Positions 7,202 through 16,085 are shown, counted from the stretch's first letter. The stretch: DNA of 64,000 nucleotides from an uncultured Hungatella sp. (GCA_910585645.1 CAJUFP010000005.1:1-64000); one strand, 5' to 3'. The notes: generated by a model from the letters alone, not told the origin. Numbers and translations: made by a program.

Positions 7202-8140
7202 ATGAGAAAGTTTACGCATATGCAGGCATCCACGGTCAGAGAAGCGTCTCAGAACGCTGAGCGGGGAGCCATGGTCATTGCCGGAGGAACGGATCTTTTA
7301 GGAACTCTTAAAGATGAGATACTGCCAGTGTACCCGTCGGTTGTCATTGATCTAAAGACCATTGAAGGTCTGGATAAGATCGAGGATCAGGGGGACAGCC
7401 TCCTCATAGGGGCCATGGCGAAATTGGCGGACGTGGCGGATGATGAAGCGGTGAAAAAACACTGCCAGGCTTTGGCCGAGGCCTGCGGGAGAGTGGCGTC
7501 GCCTGCGATCCGCAACATGGCAACCCTTGGGGGAAATATTTGCCAGATGCACAGGTGCTGGTATTTTCGGACTCCCGACGACCGGTTCCACTGCAGCCGC
7601 AAAGGGGGAAATACATGCCCGGCCTATATGGGGGACAACCGATACCACTCCATTTTCGGGGTTCAGAACGGATGCGTGGCGGCCAGCTCCCACGACACGG
7701 CCCCGGCGCTTATTGCCCTTGGAGCTGTCATCATCACCTCAAAGAGGGAGGTTTTGGCAGAAGGGTTCTTTGCGGCCAATGGGTTTCGGTCCTGTATCCT
7801 TGAGGATGGGGAGATCGTAACCCATGTGCGGGTTCCCAAATGCGAAAAGAGCGTGTTTGAGAAGTTTGCCCTGCGCAAATCCATTGATTTTCCTATAGTA
7901 AACTGCGCGGCTGCTTTTGGAAGGGACAAAGCTTTGCGGGTGGTCATGGGCGGTGTTTATCCGGCTCCTCTTCGGCTTACGGCGGCGGAGAAGGCTGTGG
8001 AAAAAGGGATCACGGAGGCCTCAGCCGCCAAGGCCGGCGACGACGCCATGGCGGAAGCCACGGCTCTGTCAGGAAACGCGTACAAGATCGAGATTGCCCG
8101 GACTATGGTGAAACGGACGCTTTTGAGGCTGGAGGGATAG
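7202..8140 (+). CDS. FAD-binding subunit with a four-cysteine insert
   Basis: This 312-residue subunit carries the FAD-binding motifs AGGTDLLG (residues 27-34) and ATLGGNICQ (107-115), then the C-terminal CO dehydrogenase flavoprotein-like domain. It relays electrons from the iron-sulfur subunit to the final acceptor. Between the two FAD contacts is a loop with cysteines at 119, 131, 139 and 158. A comparable four-cysteine loop in 4-hydroxybenzoyl-CoA reductase beta subunits holds an extra 4Fe-4S cluster, so I infer one here. I chose the ATG at 7202 because AAGGAG and GAAGGA lie just upstream. The frame is open to 6914, but that stretch is the large-subunit gene read in another phase. Confidence 0.9.
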   Translation: MRKFTHMQASTVREASQNAERGAMVIAGGTDLLGTLKDEILPVYPSVVIDLKTIEGLDKIEDQGDSLLIGAMAKLADVADDEAVKKHCQALAEACGRVASPAIRNMATLGGNICQMHRCWYFRTPDDRFHCSRKGGNTCPAYMGDNRYHSIFGVQNGCVAASSHDTAPALIALGAVIITSKREVLAEGFFAANGFRSCILEDGEIVTHVRVPKCEKSVFEKFALRKSIDFPIVNCAAAFGRDKALRVVMGGVYPAPLRLTAAEKAVEKGITEASAAKAGDDAMAEATALSGNAYKIEIARTMVKRTLLRLEG

Positions 8141-8145
8141 AGCCT

Positions 8146-9213
8146 ATGGCGGGGTGGCAGAAGGAGTTTGTTGGTCTAAAGGAGTTTGTGAAAGTTTCCG
8201 GGGATATCAGGGTGACCGGAGAGAGTCTTTCCGTGCCGGGAAACAGAAAGGATGAATTTTACGGTCTGGTGGAGGAGACCCAGAGAGCCCTGGGCGCCCA
8301 GGTTCTGGGGGAGCTTCTGGGGCAGGGGAGAGCGCTGGCCGGGAAGTTTTCGCGCATGAGGCAGCAGATGCTGGCCGGAACCAAGTTAAAGGAACTTCGT
8401 CTTGCCAGCTCTATTGAAAATCTGTTGGAGGATCCGGAGACCGGTATGGCAAAACCGGCGTTCTGGATCGTATTAGACGGACTGCAAAAAGATCTGTCTT
8501 TCGGGGAAATGGAGGAGAGGGCCGGCAGGGAGGTGGTTCCTTTTTGCAGGGATCTGCTGCGCAGCCTGTATGAGTCCTGGATGTATTACGGCATTGTGGC
8601 GGCTTTAAAGCCTGCGCGTTTTTACGGCGTCGATTCTTCGGACACGGATAACATGAAGGCAGTGGAAACGGATTCGATCACCGTGGGATCCCAGACAGCC
8701 TCCCGGGAGAAGAGAATGCCGGAGGCTGTGTTTGTCACAGAGGATGGCCGGGTATTTGCCATGAAGAGCGAAATCGCGGAGGAGCTGGAGTTCTACAGGC
8801 AAAGGCCTGGGCGGGGCCGCAATTTTTTCGCAGGCGGTCAGGCGGCTGACCGGGTGGCCCACAGGGCGCTGCTTTTATACAGACTGGAAACCGTGGAGAA
8901 GATCCCGCTTCTGGCTGACCGGGATAAGCGCTTTTTTCTCCCTCCGGATCTGATGTGCGAGTTTCTTCTTCCGGAGGAGATGGAACGGCCCGTGTCAGCA
9001 GCCGGGTTTGAGAAGCGCGTAAGGGCTGTGTACCCCCGCCGTCCAATCCAGGTGCTGACCTGGGATGAAAGCGGGGACTTTCCCGCCGGTTTTTTGAAGG
9101 ATGGGGCCGCGGCCTGCCAGGTTTTCGTGGAGAGAACAGTTGTGGGCATGGACGAGGGAAAGCTTGGAGAGATCGCGGGGATCTTGGGGGAAGCGGTTTT
9201 GGATAAGTGCTGA
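8146..9213 (+). CDS. Unknown protein in the molybdenum hydroxylase operon
   Basis: I do not recognise this 355-residue protein. It begins 5 bp after the FAD subunit, with GGAGGG about 10 nt before the ATG, so it is almost certainly cotranscribed. It is soluble-looking, with no signal peptide, membrane segment or cysteine cluster. The N-terminal third is helical and rich in L, E and G; the middle contains aromatic stretches (LRSLYESWMYYGIVAALKPA). Its position suggests a dedicated maturation or accessory protein for the enzyme, a role that XdhC/CoxI-type or chaperone proteins fill elsewhere, but I see no XdhC motifs. Function is not assigned. Confidence 0.75.
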   Translation: MAGWQKEFVGLKEFVKVSGDIRVTGESLSVPGNRKDEFYGLVEETQRALGAQVLGELLGQGRALAGKFSRMRQQMLAGTKLKELRLASSIENLLEDPETGMAKPAFWIVLDGLQKDLSFGEMEERAGREVVPFCRDLLRSLYESWMYYGIVAALKPARFYGVDSSDTDNMKAVETDSITVGSQTASREKRMPEAVFVTEDGRVFAMKSEIAEELEFYRQRPGRGRNFFAGGQAADRVAHRALLLYRLETVEKIPLLADRDKRFFLPPDLMCEFLLPEEMERPVSAAGFEKRVRAVYPRRPIQVLTWDESGDFPAGFLKDGAAACQVFVERTVVGMDEGKLGEIAGILGEAVLDKC

Positions 9214-9272
9214 TTAAGAGGCGTGATCTTGGAAAGATCCAATGTGCAGGGAATGAGAAGGAGGAGCGGTTT

Positions 9273-9767
9273 ATGGACGGATTCAGGAGAGAGAAGTTTA
9301 GGCGGTTTTTGGCTGTCATGGCTGTGATGATGGCTGTGGCAGTATCCGCGGCCTGCGGGGCTGAGGGAAGCAAAGCCCAGGGCGGGACAGGACAGGATGT
9401 GGAAGCCAATGGCCCGGTGGAAGGTGAGACAGGCGGGGCTTCGGGGGAGGAGGAAAAGGGAGACGCCGCGGACGGCGAAAATGCCGGGGACACGAGGCAG
9501 GTCTCTGGACAGGAGGGAGTCGTGCCAATCAGCGTCAACAACGACACTGTGGAGCTGGGGACGCTGGCAGTGTTTGAGCCTTCTGACAACCTGGAGGCAA
9601 ACAGCGGCAGAGCTATCGCCGGGTCGGATGAGGAGCAGCTGCAGCAGGAGCGAATCGCCGGCGGAGCTGTGGGGGAAGTGGTGTCAGAGAACCTGGAACC
9701 ACTTACCGGGATCACGGACTACTCGGAAGGGGAGTTTGTGACAGTGTATGGGGCGACAGCAGAATAG
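9273..9767 (+). CDS. Secreted, probably lipid-anchored, acidic protein
   Basis: From the ATG at 9273 (AAGGAGGAG ends 6-7 nt upstream) the 164-residue product has basic residues, a hydrophobic segment (residues 12-27) and a cysteine at 28 in the context VSAAC. The -3 position is serine rather than leucine, so the lipobox is imperfect. The rest is low-complexity, rich in G, E, D and A, ending in a more ordered C-terminus (GITDYSEGEFVTVYGATAE). It closes the molybdenum hydroxylase operon. A surface lipoprotein beside a Tat-exported enzyme could anchor or partner it, which is inference from location only. Confidence 0.65.
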   Translation: MDGFRREKFRRFLAVMAVMMAVAVSAACGAEGSKAQGGTGQDVEANGPVEGETGGASGEEEKGDAADGENAGDTRQVSGQEGVVPISVNNDTVELGTLAVFEPSDNLEANSGRAIAGSDEEQLQQERIAGGAVGEVVSENLEPLTGITDYSEGEFVTVYGATAE

Positions 9768-9792
9768 AAGGGATTTGGTGGGGCACGCTTTT

Positions 9793-9900
9793 GGCGCGCC
9801 TCATTTTGGTTTGCGCGCCATGGGCGTGTTCTAACAGGGGAAAGTCCCGAGTGTGTGTAGGCGACGACGAAGCGGATAGATGAACAGCAAGGGTGTTAGA
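9793..9900 (+). other. Hairpin plus group II intron-like 5' fragment
   Basis: GGCGCGC (9793-9799) and GCGCGCC (9813-9819) form a 7-bp GC-rich stem. The following stretch (TTCTAACAGGGGAAAGTCCC, then GAACAGCAAGGGTGTT) resembles, from memory, domain I of bacterial group II introns. No reverse transcriptase or domain V is present, so it would be only a fragment. After it, GTTAGAA recurs about four times between 9893 and 9945. The 9768-10008 interval holds no gene I can support. Confidence 0.35.
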
Positions 9901-10008
9901 AAAGATGTTAGAAGAGGCTAAAGACGTTAGAAGGCAGTTAGAAAGCGAATGGATCATTTTTGTGGCTACAACGGCTTTGAGGAGGCGGGAGTATGAACAG
10001 TAGTGGAG

Positions 10009-10036
10009 TTGTAAAATCGCTGAAGTATGGTATAAT
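10009..10036 (+). promoter_or_regulatory. Promoter of the nuclease-like gene
   Basis: TTGTAA (10009-10014) and a consensus TATAAT (10031-10036) are separated by 16 bp and lie 23 bp before the ATG at 10059. Confidence 0.6.
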
Positions 10037-10058
10037 CAAATAAAGAGAGGACTGACAG

Positions 10059-10940
10059 ATGAATGAAATAAAGATACAATGACATTCCGGGTTTGTAGCA
10101 GCCATAGATTTGGAACTGTCGGCAAACAGGAATGATCTGTTCTATGAGAGGGAATACAATCTGAACACAAAGCCCTTGGAGATTGACTTGTTGGTTATTA
10201 AGAAGAACCAGACGGTTCAGGTTGAAAACGAAATCGGAAGAATATTTCGTGGACACAATATTTTAGAGTACAAGTCACCAGAGGATCATTTAGATATTGA
10301 TACGTTTTATAAATCGGAGGCATATGCCGCTTTATATAAGTCTTATGGAAGCGCAGTGGATGAGAGAAAGGCAGATGATATCACAGTATCAATCGTCAGA
10401 GAGGCGAAACCAGAAGGCTTATTTCAATATTTTGAAGAACATGGTATCGGGGTGGAGCGCTCCTATCAGGGAATCTATCATATCCGGGGAGAAGTGTTGT
10501 TTCCGACCCAGATTATTGTGACCAGAGAGCTGGTGGAAGAATCCCATACATGGTTGAAAGCGTTGTCTGATAAACTAAAGAAAGAGCAGTTGAAATCCCT
10601 TTTAGAACGCGTGGATGGATTGAACCAGAAGTTAGAAAGGGAGCTGGCGGATGCGGTTTTGGAGGTAAGCGTCCGTGCAAATCAGGAGATCGTGGAAGAA
10701 TTGAAAGGAGATGAGAGCGTGTGCCAGGCATTGTTGGAGATTATGGAACCTGAGATCAATAAGATTGTGGGAGAAGCGACAGAGAAGGTAAGAAAAGAAA
10801 CCAAAAGGGAACAGGCCATTGATACAGCGAGGATAATGATAAATTCCGGGAAATTTACTGCCAGGGAGATAGCGGAGTATGTTCCTGGAATCTCGATTGA
10901 AGAAGTCAGGAGCCTCGAAAAGGGATTGGGTCGTGCCTAA
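10059..10940 (+). pseudogene. Rpn-like PD-(D/E)XK protein with an early TGA
   Basis: The gene starts properly at the ATG at 10059 (GAGAGG upstream) and reads MNEIKIQ, then TGA at 10080-10082, then continues in the same frame for 286 codons to 10940. Family members as I remember them have tryptophan (TGG) at this point, so a single G-to-A change probably made the stop. The body matches a PD-(D/E)XK nuclease-like family frequent in Lachnospiraceae (EIDLLVIKK, VENEIGRIFRGHNILEYKSP), followed by helical regions and a C-terminal segment (EIAEYVPGISIEEVRSLEKG). A restart at the TTG at 10110 would give 276 residues without the conserved N-terminus. It may be a recent pseudogene or be made by readthrough; the rest of the frame is intact. 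Confidence 0.75.
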
Positions 10941-11168
10941 ATTTGAGATGTACTTTGTGGAGGACCGGGTATTTCTCTGTGTATCGGCCGTAGCAGACAT
11001 GCATAGAGTAAGGCTTTGTAGCACGATATATTGAAAGAAAAATTTCAGGAAATGAATTTAAGCAGGCAATTGAAACGTTGAAAAGCTGTATTTATGCGGG
11101 ATTTTTGCGTTTTGGTTTGTCGGTAGTAATAAAAGGTTCAAATCCATTTAGAAAACCATAAAAATTTT

Positions 11169-11202
11169 GGAGTGTTTCCATGAGTTGGAACACTCCTTTT
11201 TT
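11169..11202 (+). terminator. Rho-independent terminator
   Basis: GGAGTGTT (11169-11176) pairs with AACACTCC (11189-11196) and is followed by six T residues (11197-11202). It lies downstream of the nuclease-like gene and would end its transcript. The 10941-11168 interval otherwise holds nothing I recognise. Confidence 0.75.
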
Positions 11203-11220
11203 CATGTCAGGAGGAAATGT

Positions 11221-11320
11221 ATGAGGACAATATCCATCATCAATTTAAAGGGCGGGTGTGCAAAAACCTTGTCCAGCATCAATATTGCCCATGTACTGGC
11301 ATCTGTCCATGGCAGGAGGG
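11221..11320 (+). pseudogene. ParA/Soj-like N-terminal fragment
   Basis: A good ribosome site (CAGGAGGAAATGT) precedes the ATG at 11221. The first 33 residues read MRTISIINLKGGCAKTLSS and onward to HVLASVHGRR, which is the deviant Walker A start of a ParA-type plasmid or ICE partition ATPase. The match ends abruptly near 11315, where integrase sequence begins in another frame. The remainder of the ATPase is missing. Confidence 0.65.
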
Positions 11321-11524
11321 TGGACGCTGGAAGAAATACGCTGCTGGCTCGGCCACACCAACACAGAGACAACTCTTACTTATTTATATAATCCTTTTAG
11401 GGAGAGCGAGAGGAAGAAAAAGGTGAAAGAATGTTCTATTTTGCATACAAATAAGGACTGGTTTCAAATGGTTTCAAAAAATGACCCTGAAGATAAGGTA
11501 CAAAAAATGCCAAAAGCCCTGTAA
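11318..11524 (+). pseudogene. Tyrosine recombinase C-terminal fragment
   Basis: From about 11318 one frame reads GWTLEEIRCWLGHTN, TETTLTYLYNPF and ESERKKKVKEC, the C-terminal end of a phage- or ICE-type tyrosine recombinase with the LGH motif and the nucleophile-region tyrosine. The catalytic core upstream is absent and replaced by the ParA fragment. It ends 29 bp before tRNA-Pro, the sort of place such an integrase would insert an element, so it looks like the scar of a lost integrated element. Confidence 0.65.
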
Positions 11525-11553
11525 AATCGGGCCTTTGGCCTACTTTAATAAAG

Positions 11554-11627
11554 TCGGGGTAACAGGATTTGAACCTGCGACCTCTCGGCCCCCAGCCGAG
11601 CGCGCTACCAAACTACGCCATACCCCG
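11554..11627 (-). tRNA. tRNA-Pro (anticodon GGG)
   Basis: On the minus strand a 74-nt cloverleaf can be drawn. The acceptor is CGGGGTA with TACCCCG plus discriminator A, and the anticodon arm is CTCGG/CCGAG around the loop CTGGGGG, giving anticodon GGG. The T arm contains GGTTCAAATCC. The CCA end is not encoded. The neighbouring integrase remnant suggests this gene served as an attachment site. Confidence 0.92.
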
Positions 11628-11775
11628 TATATTTCTTTCTCTTGTGGCCTCCATCAGCCGACTTCCTTATTATAGCAAAGAATTTGCGATTTGAAAAGCA
11701 TTTTCTTGAAAAAATTTTTAGAATACGTTATGATTATGGTAGAAGTGAGGAAATACGGGGGAAAGGAGGCGTGAG

Positions 11776-12588
11776 ATGCGGTCGATCGTGAGCTTTGACA
11801 TGGATATGACGCTTTTGGATCATGAGACATTCAAGATCCCTGACAGCGCTATGAGGGCGTTGGAGATGCTTAAGGAGCGGTATGTGGTGGTGCTGGCTAC
11901 GGGGCGGGACATGGACAGCCACTACAGCAGGAATCTGCGGGATCTGGTAAAGCCGGATGCTATTGTCCACACCAACGGTACCAAGGTCACTGTGGGGGAC
12001 AAGGTGATATATGAGTCCTTTATGGAGCGGCAGTTGAAGGAGCGGCTGCTGACATTTGCCAGGGATCACGACCTGGCAGTGGGCGTGACCATTGGGGATG
12101 AGGACTATTACATCCACAGGGAGCGGGTGACGGAATTTGATGAACAGCGGTGGGGGGAGTGCGGCAGGCGCTACCGCGACCCGTGGAAGCTGCTGGATAT
12201 GGATGTGCCATCCATGTGCTATATCGGCGGGCCGGAAGGGGCCGCGCTGTTGGAGAAAGCTTTTGAGGATTTAAAGTTTCCTCTGTTTGCGGAGCGCAGA
12301 GGCGCGGATGTGATCGAGAAGAAAAATTCCAAGGCGAAAGGGCTTATGATGGTGTGCGATTACTTTGGCGCTGCCATGGAGGAGGCTTACGCTTTTGGGG
12401 ACAGCATGAATGATTATGAGATCATCCAGGCTGCAGGCGTGGGAGTCGCCATGGGCAACGGGGATCCCAGGCTGAAGGAGGTGGCCGACTATGTGGCTCC
12501 TCATATCAGGGACGACGGGATTTACCGGGCGTGCGTTCATCTGGGGCTGATAGCGGATGTCCATGAGCCCGGAGGCGCGCGGGTCTGA
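11776..12588 (+). CDS. HAD-superfamily Cof-type sugar-phosphate phosphatase
   Basis: The 270-residue protein begins with the HAD nucleophile motif FDMDMTLL (D8 and D10) and ends with motif IV GDSMND (residues 208-213), followed by AGVGVAMGNG. Lysine K of motif III lies in the stretch KKNSKAKGL. The large C2 cap between the motifs is typical of Cof/YidA phosphatases, which hydrolyse small phosphorylated metabolites in the cytoplasm. AAAGGAGG lies about 7 nt before the ATG. It precedes a dihydrolipoamide dehydrogenase gene by 50 bp, but no functional link is apparent. The exact substrate cannot be deduced. Confidence 0.9.
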   Translation: MRSIVSFDMDMTLLDHETFKIPDSAMRALEMLKERYVVVLATGRDMDSHYSRNLRDLVKPDAIVHTNGTKVTVGDKVIYESFMERQLKERLLTFARDHDLAVGVTIGDEDYYIHRERVTEFDEQRWGECGRRYRDPWKLLDMDVPSMCYIGGPEGAALLEKAFEDLKFPLFAERRGADVIEKKNSKAKGLMMVCDYFGAAMEEAYAFGDSMNDYEIIQAAGVGVAMGNGDPRLKEVADYVAPHIRDDGIYRACVHLGLIADVHEPGGARV

Positions 12589-12638
12589 CAGTCTTGGATG
12601 TATGCCTCATAATAATAAGGTAAGAAAGGGGTTAAAAA

Positions 12639-14048
12639 ATGGCGGTTACATATGATCTGTTGGTGATTGGAGCAGGACCGGGAGGTTACACGGCGGCTAT
12701 AAAGGCCGCACAGCTGGGGCTTAAGACAGCGGTTGTGGAGAAGGACAAGCTGGGGGGAACATGCCTGAATCGGGGATGTATTCCCACCAAGGCGCTTCTA
12801 CACGCTTCCAGCCAGTTTGCGATGATGCAGCGATGCGACGAGTTTGGCGTCAGCGTTGAGGGGATGGCCTTTGATTTTAAAAAGATGCAGCAGTATAAAA
12901 AGAAGGCGGTGAAGTCCTACCGCAGGGGCGTGGAGGAGCAGTTTGAGAAGCTGGGTATTGAGCTGATACACGGGAAGGCTGTGATCAGGCGGGACTGCCA
13001 TGTGGAGGTGTACACGGATTCGGGCAAGGAATACCTCCAGGCTAAGAACATTATCATTGCCACCGGCGCCCAGGCCAGGATGCCGGACATTCCGGGGATT
13101 AACCTGGCAGGGGTGTACACAAGCGATCAGCTTTTGGGTGCAGGCAGCTGGAAATTTGACCGGATCGCCATTGTGGGCGGCGGCGTGATCGGCGTGGAGA
13201 TGGCCACCATATTTAGTTCCCTGTGCTCCAAGGTGACGATCATCGAGCAGGGGAGTCAGCTTTTAGGGCCTATGGATCAGGATGTGGCCAGGGCTTTGGA
13301 GAAAGAACTTAAGGAGAAAGGGATCTCTGTTTACTGTGATACAACGGTTTCGGAGATCGTGGAGCGCAGCGACGGCCTGGTGTGCCGGGTGGTCCGGGAC
13401 GGGAAAGAGCAGGATATCGCCGCGGGACAGGTGCTGATGGCCATTGGGCGGACTCCCTATATGGAGGGCTTGCTAGGCGAGGACGTGGAGTTTGAGATGG
13501 AGCAGGGGCGGCTTCTTGTCAATGACCGGTTTATGACCAGCGTACCCGGGATCTACGCCATCGGCGATGTGGTGGCGGATATCCAGCTGGCCCATGTGGC
13601 CGCGGCCCAGGGAACCTTTGTGGTGGAGAACATTGCGGGGCGGCCTCACACGATCCAGCTGTCTGTGGTGCCTAACGGGATGTACGCAAGGCTTCCTGTG
13701 GTTCCAAGCTGTATTTACACGGATCCGGAGATCGCCACTGTAGGCCTTACAGAGGAGGCGGCCAGGGCCAATGGAATGCGGGTGGTGTGCGGAAAGTATT
13801 CCATGGGCGACAACGGCAAGTCTATCATTTCCCATGAGAGAGGCGGATTTATCCATCTGGTGTTTGACGCCTATTCCAAGATTCTGGTGGGGGCTCAGAT
13901 CGTGTGTCCAAGGGCTACGGACATGATCGGCGAGATGGCCACGGCGATTGCGGCAGGGCTTACGGCAGGGCAGCTGATGATGGCTATGCGGGCCCATCCC
14001 ACCTACAGCGAGGGGATCGGGATGGCTATTGAGGACGCCATGAGGTGA
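12639..14048 (+). CDS. lpdA: Dihydrolipoamide dehydrogenase-like flavoprotein
   Basis: The 469-residue protein has the length and order of E3: FAD dinucleotide fold (VIGAGPGGYTAA, residues 9-20), redox-active disulfide (C42 and C47 in GGTCLNRGC), NAD fold (IVGGGVIGVE near residue 180), the second FAD contact (GIYAIGD) and the C-terminal HPTYSE carrying the catalytic histidine. It reoxidises dihydrolipoyl groups of 2-oxoacid dehydrogenases or the glycine cleavage H protein. There is no N-terminal lipoyl domain. No E1/E2 or gcv genes lie nearby, so the partner complex is not shown. AAAGGGG precedes the ATG. Confidence 0.9.
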   Translation: MAVTYDLLVIGAGPGGYTAAIKAAQLGLKTAVVEKDKLGGTCLNRGCIPTKALLHASSQFAMMQRCDEFGVSVEGMAFDFKKMQQYKKKAVKSYRRGVEEQFEKLGIELIHGKAVIRRDCHVEVYTDSGKEYLQAKNIIIATGAQARMPDIPGINLAGVYTSDQLLGAGSWKFDRIAIVGGGVIGVEMATIFSSLCSKVTIIEQGSQLLGPMDQDVARALEKELKEKGISVYCDTTVSEIVERSDGLVCRVVRDGKEQDIAAGQVLMAIGRTPYMEGLLGEDVEFEMEQGRLLVNDRFMTSVPGIYAIGDVVADIQLAHVAAAQGTFVVENIAGRPHTIQLSVVPNGMYARLPVVPSCIYTDPEIATVGLTEEAARANGMRVVCGKYSMGDNGKSIISHERGGFIHLVFDAYSKILVGAQIVCPRATDMIGEMATAIAAGLTAGQLMMAMRAHPTYSEGIGMAIEDAMR

Positions 14049-14072
14049 CGGTCAGTGACCATGGGATTTGAG

Positions 14073-14100
14073 GCCCGCCGGGTCGTGTGTTTTGGCGGGC
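14073..14100 (+). terminator. GC-rich hairpin after lpdA
   Basis: GCCCGCC (14073-14079) pairs with GGCGGGC (14094-14100) around a 14-nt loop. No T run follows, so it could be a weak or factor-assisted terminator. Confidence 0.4.
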
Positions 14101-14164
14101 ATAAGCAGGATTTGGCAACAGAAAAGGTCTGAATAAAAATAAGAGAACAGGGAGAGGATACGCT

Positions 14165-15949
14165 ATGAATGAGAGGCTGGCTAAACTTCGCAGGCTGATG
14201 GAGGAGCGCCATATGGACGCCTATCTGATCCCCACCTCGGATTTTCACGAGTCCGAGTATGTGGGGGAGTATTTTAAGTGCCGCAGATTTATCACCGGGT
14301 TTACCGGGTCTGCCGGAACGGCTGTGGTGACGGCCAAGGAGGCAGGGCTGTGGACAGACGGGCGGTATTTTGTCCAGGCGGCAGGGGAGCTTGCGGGAAG
14401 CGGATTTACGCTTCAAAAAATGGACGAGGAGGGCGTTCCCACGGTGGAGGAGTACCTGGCCAAGGTGATGCCACAGGGCGGAGTCCTGGGGTTTGACGGC
14501 CGGGTGGTCAACAGCCAGCTGGGGGAGGCTATCAAGGAGGAGCTGGAGCACAAGAACGTGACATTTTCCTGCGAGGAGGACCTGGTGGGGAGAATCTGGG
14601 AGGACCGGCCGGAGATGTCAAAGGAGCCGGTGTGGATCCTGGATGAGAAGTACGCGGGGCAGCCGGCCGCGGAGAAGATCGCCGGGCTTCGGAAGGATAT
14701 GAAGGAGGCCAGGGCCACGGTCCATGTGCTGACCACGCTGGATGATATTGTGTGGCTTCTCAATATCCGGGGCAATGATATCCCCTTTAATCCGGTGGTG
14801 CTGTCCTATGTGGCGGTGACGGAGAAGGATCTGTATCTGTTTATTCACGAGGAGACTCTGAACGGCCAGGTACGGGAGTATTTGGAGGGACTTAAGGTCA
14901 CGGTGCGGCCCTATGAGGAGATCTACGGGTTTGTGAAGTCTCTGCGGGAGGAGCGGGTGCTTCTGGAAAGCTCCAGGGTAAATTATTCCATTAAGAACAG
15001 CCTGGATAAATCCAACAAGATCATTGACCAGATGAACCCTACGGTTATGGCAAAGGCTGTGAAGAATCCGGTGGAGATCGAAAATGAGCGGCGGGCCCAC
15101 ATCAAGGACGGGGTGGCCATGACCAAGTTTATCTACTGGCTGAAAAAGAACATCGGGACCAAGGATATGACGGAGATCAGTGTGTCCGACTACCTGGAGG
15201 AGCTGCGCAGGCAGCAGGAGGGGAATCTGGGCTTAAGCTTTAACACCATTTCCGCTTATGGGGAGAACGCGGCCATGTGCCACTATTCGGCCACCCGGGA
15301 GAGCAATAAGGTTCTTAAGCCTGAGGGGCTGTATCTGATTGATTCCGGCGGACAATACTATGAGGGGACTACGGATGTGACCAGGACCGTGGCATTGGGG
15401 CCGGTTACAGATGAGGAGCGGGAACATTTTACCCTGGTTGCCATGAGCATGCTTCGGCTGGGCCACGCGAAATTCCTCTATGGGTGCCGGGGGCTTTCTC
15501 TGGACTACATCGCCAGGCAGCCTATGTGGGAGCGGGGACTGAACTACAACCACGGCACAGGCCATGGGGTGGGGTATCTTTTGAATGTCCACGAGCGGCC
15601 AAACGGCATCCGGTACAAGATGGTGCCGGAGCGCATGGACAGCGCGGTTATCGAGGAGGGCATGATCTGCTCCGACGAGCCGGGGATCTATATTGAGGGA
15701 AGCCACGGCATTCGGACGGAGAATCTGATCGTGTGCAGAAAGGGACAGAAGAATGAGTACGGGCAGTTTATGGAGTTTGAGTATCTGACTTTTGTGCCTA
15801 TTGATCTGGACGCCCTGGACGTGGGGCTTATGGAGAAACGGGATGTGGAGTACCTGAACGAGTACCACAGGCAGGTGTATGAGAAGATCAGCCCTTATCT
15901 GACTGACGAGGAGCGGCAGTGGCTTAAGGAGGCTACCAGAGAGGTGTGA
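14165..15949 (+). CDS. Xaa-Pro aminopeptidase (M24B)
   Basis: The 594-residue enzyme has the three-domain layout of the long aminopeptidase P forms: two creatinase-like N-terminal domains and a C-terminal pita-bread domain. Metal ligands are visible in DSGGQYYEGTTDVTRT (two aspartates), HGTGHGVG (histidine) and DEPGIYIEGSHGIRTEN (two glutamates). It removes the N-terminal residue from peptides with proline in second position, in the cytoplasm. The start at 14165 follows GGAGAGG. It appears to stand alone, ended by the terminator at 16086-16120. Confidence 0.92.
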   Translation: MNERLAKLRRLMEERHMDAYLIPTSDFHESEYVGEYFKCRRFITGFTGSAGTAVVTAKEAGLWTDGRYFVQAAGELAGSGFTLQKMDEEGVPTVEEYLAKVMPQGGVLGFDGRVVNSQLGEAIKEELEHKNVTFSCEEDLVGRIWEDRPEMSKEPVWILDEKYAGQPAAEKIAGLRKDMKEARATVHVLTTLDDIVWLLNIRGNDIPFNPVVLSYVAVTEKDLYLFIHEETLNGQVREYLEGLKVTVRPYEEIYGFVKSLREERVLLESSRVNYSIKNSLDKSNKIIDQMNPTVMAKAVKNPVEIENERRAHIKDGVAMTKFIYWLKKNIGTKDMTEISVSDYLEELRRQQEGNLGLSFNTISAYGENAAMCHYSATRESNKVLKPEGLYLIDSGGQYYEGTTDVTRTVALGPVTDEEREHFTLVAMSMLRLGHAKFLYGCRGLSLDYIARQPMWERGLNYNHGTGHGVGYLLNVHERPNGIRYKMVPERMDSAVIEEGMICSDEPGIYIEGSHGIRTENLIVCRKGQKNEYGQFMEFEYLTFVPIDLDALDVGLMEKRDVEYLNEYHRQVYEKISPYLTDEERQWLKEATREV

Positions 15950-16085
15950 TATAAGCGGCGATGACTGCCAGGGGATGGGGAGAGGTCGAATGGCAGGCGG
16001 ATCGGCAGGCCGGCGGGAGGGAATTAAGCCGGGCGGCAGACAGCTGATGGATCGATCGCTTGCGGCAGTGAGGCGATTGCTGGAG

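Noticed and set aside
7847..7862. Sequence close to the MITE end (GAGCGTGTTTGA) inside the FAD subunit gene
   Set aside because: It is only about 12 bp, lies in conserved coding sequence (KSVFEKF) and has no partner arm, so it is chance.
8735..9715. 326-codon open frame on the minus strand
   Set aside because: It is the complement of GC-rich genes of the hydroxylase operon, rich in P, S and R, with no ribosome site; an artefact of codon bias.
11481..11675. Reading frame across the tRNA-Pro gene on the plus strand
   Set aside because: It is the antisense of a tRNA (GFEPATSRPPAERA-type peptide), a well-known false call, and has no ribosome site.
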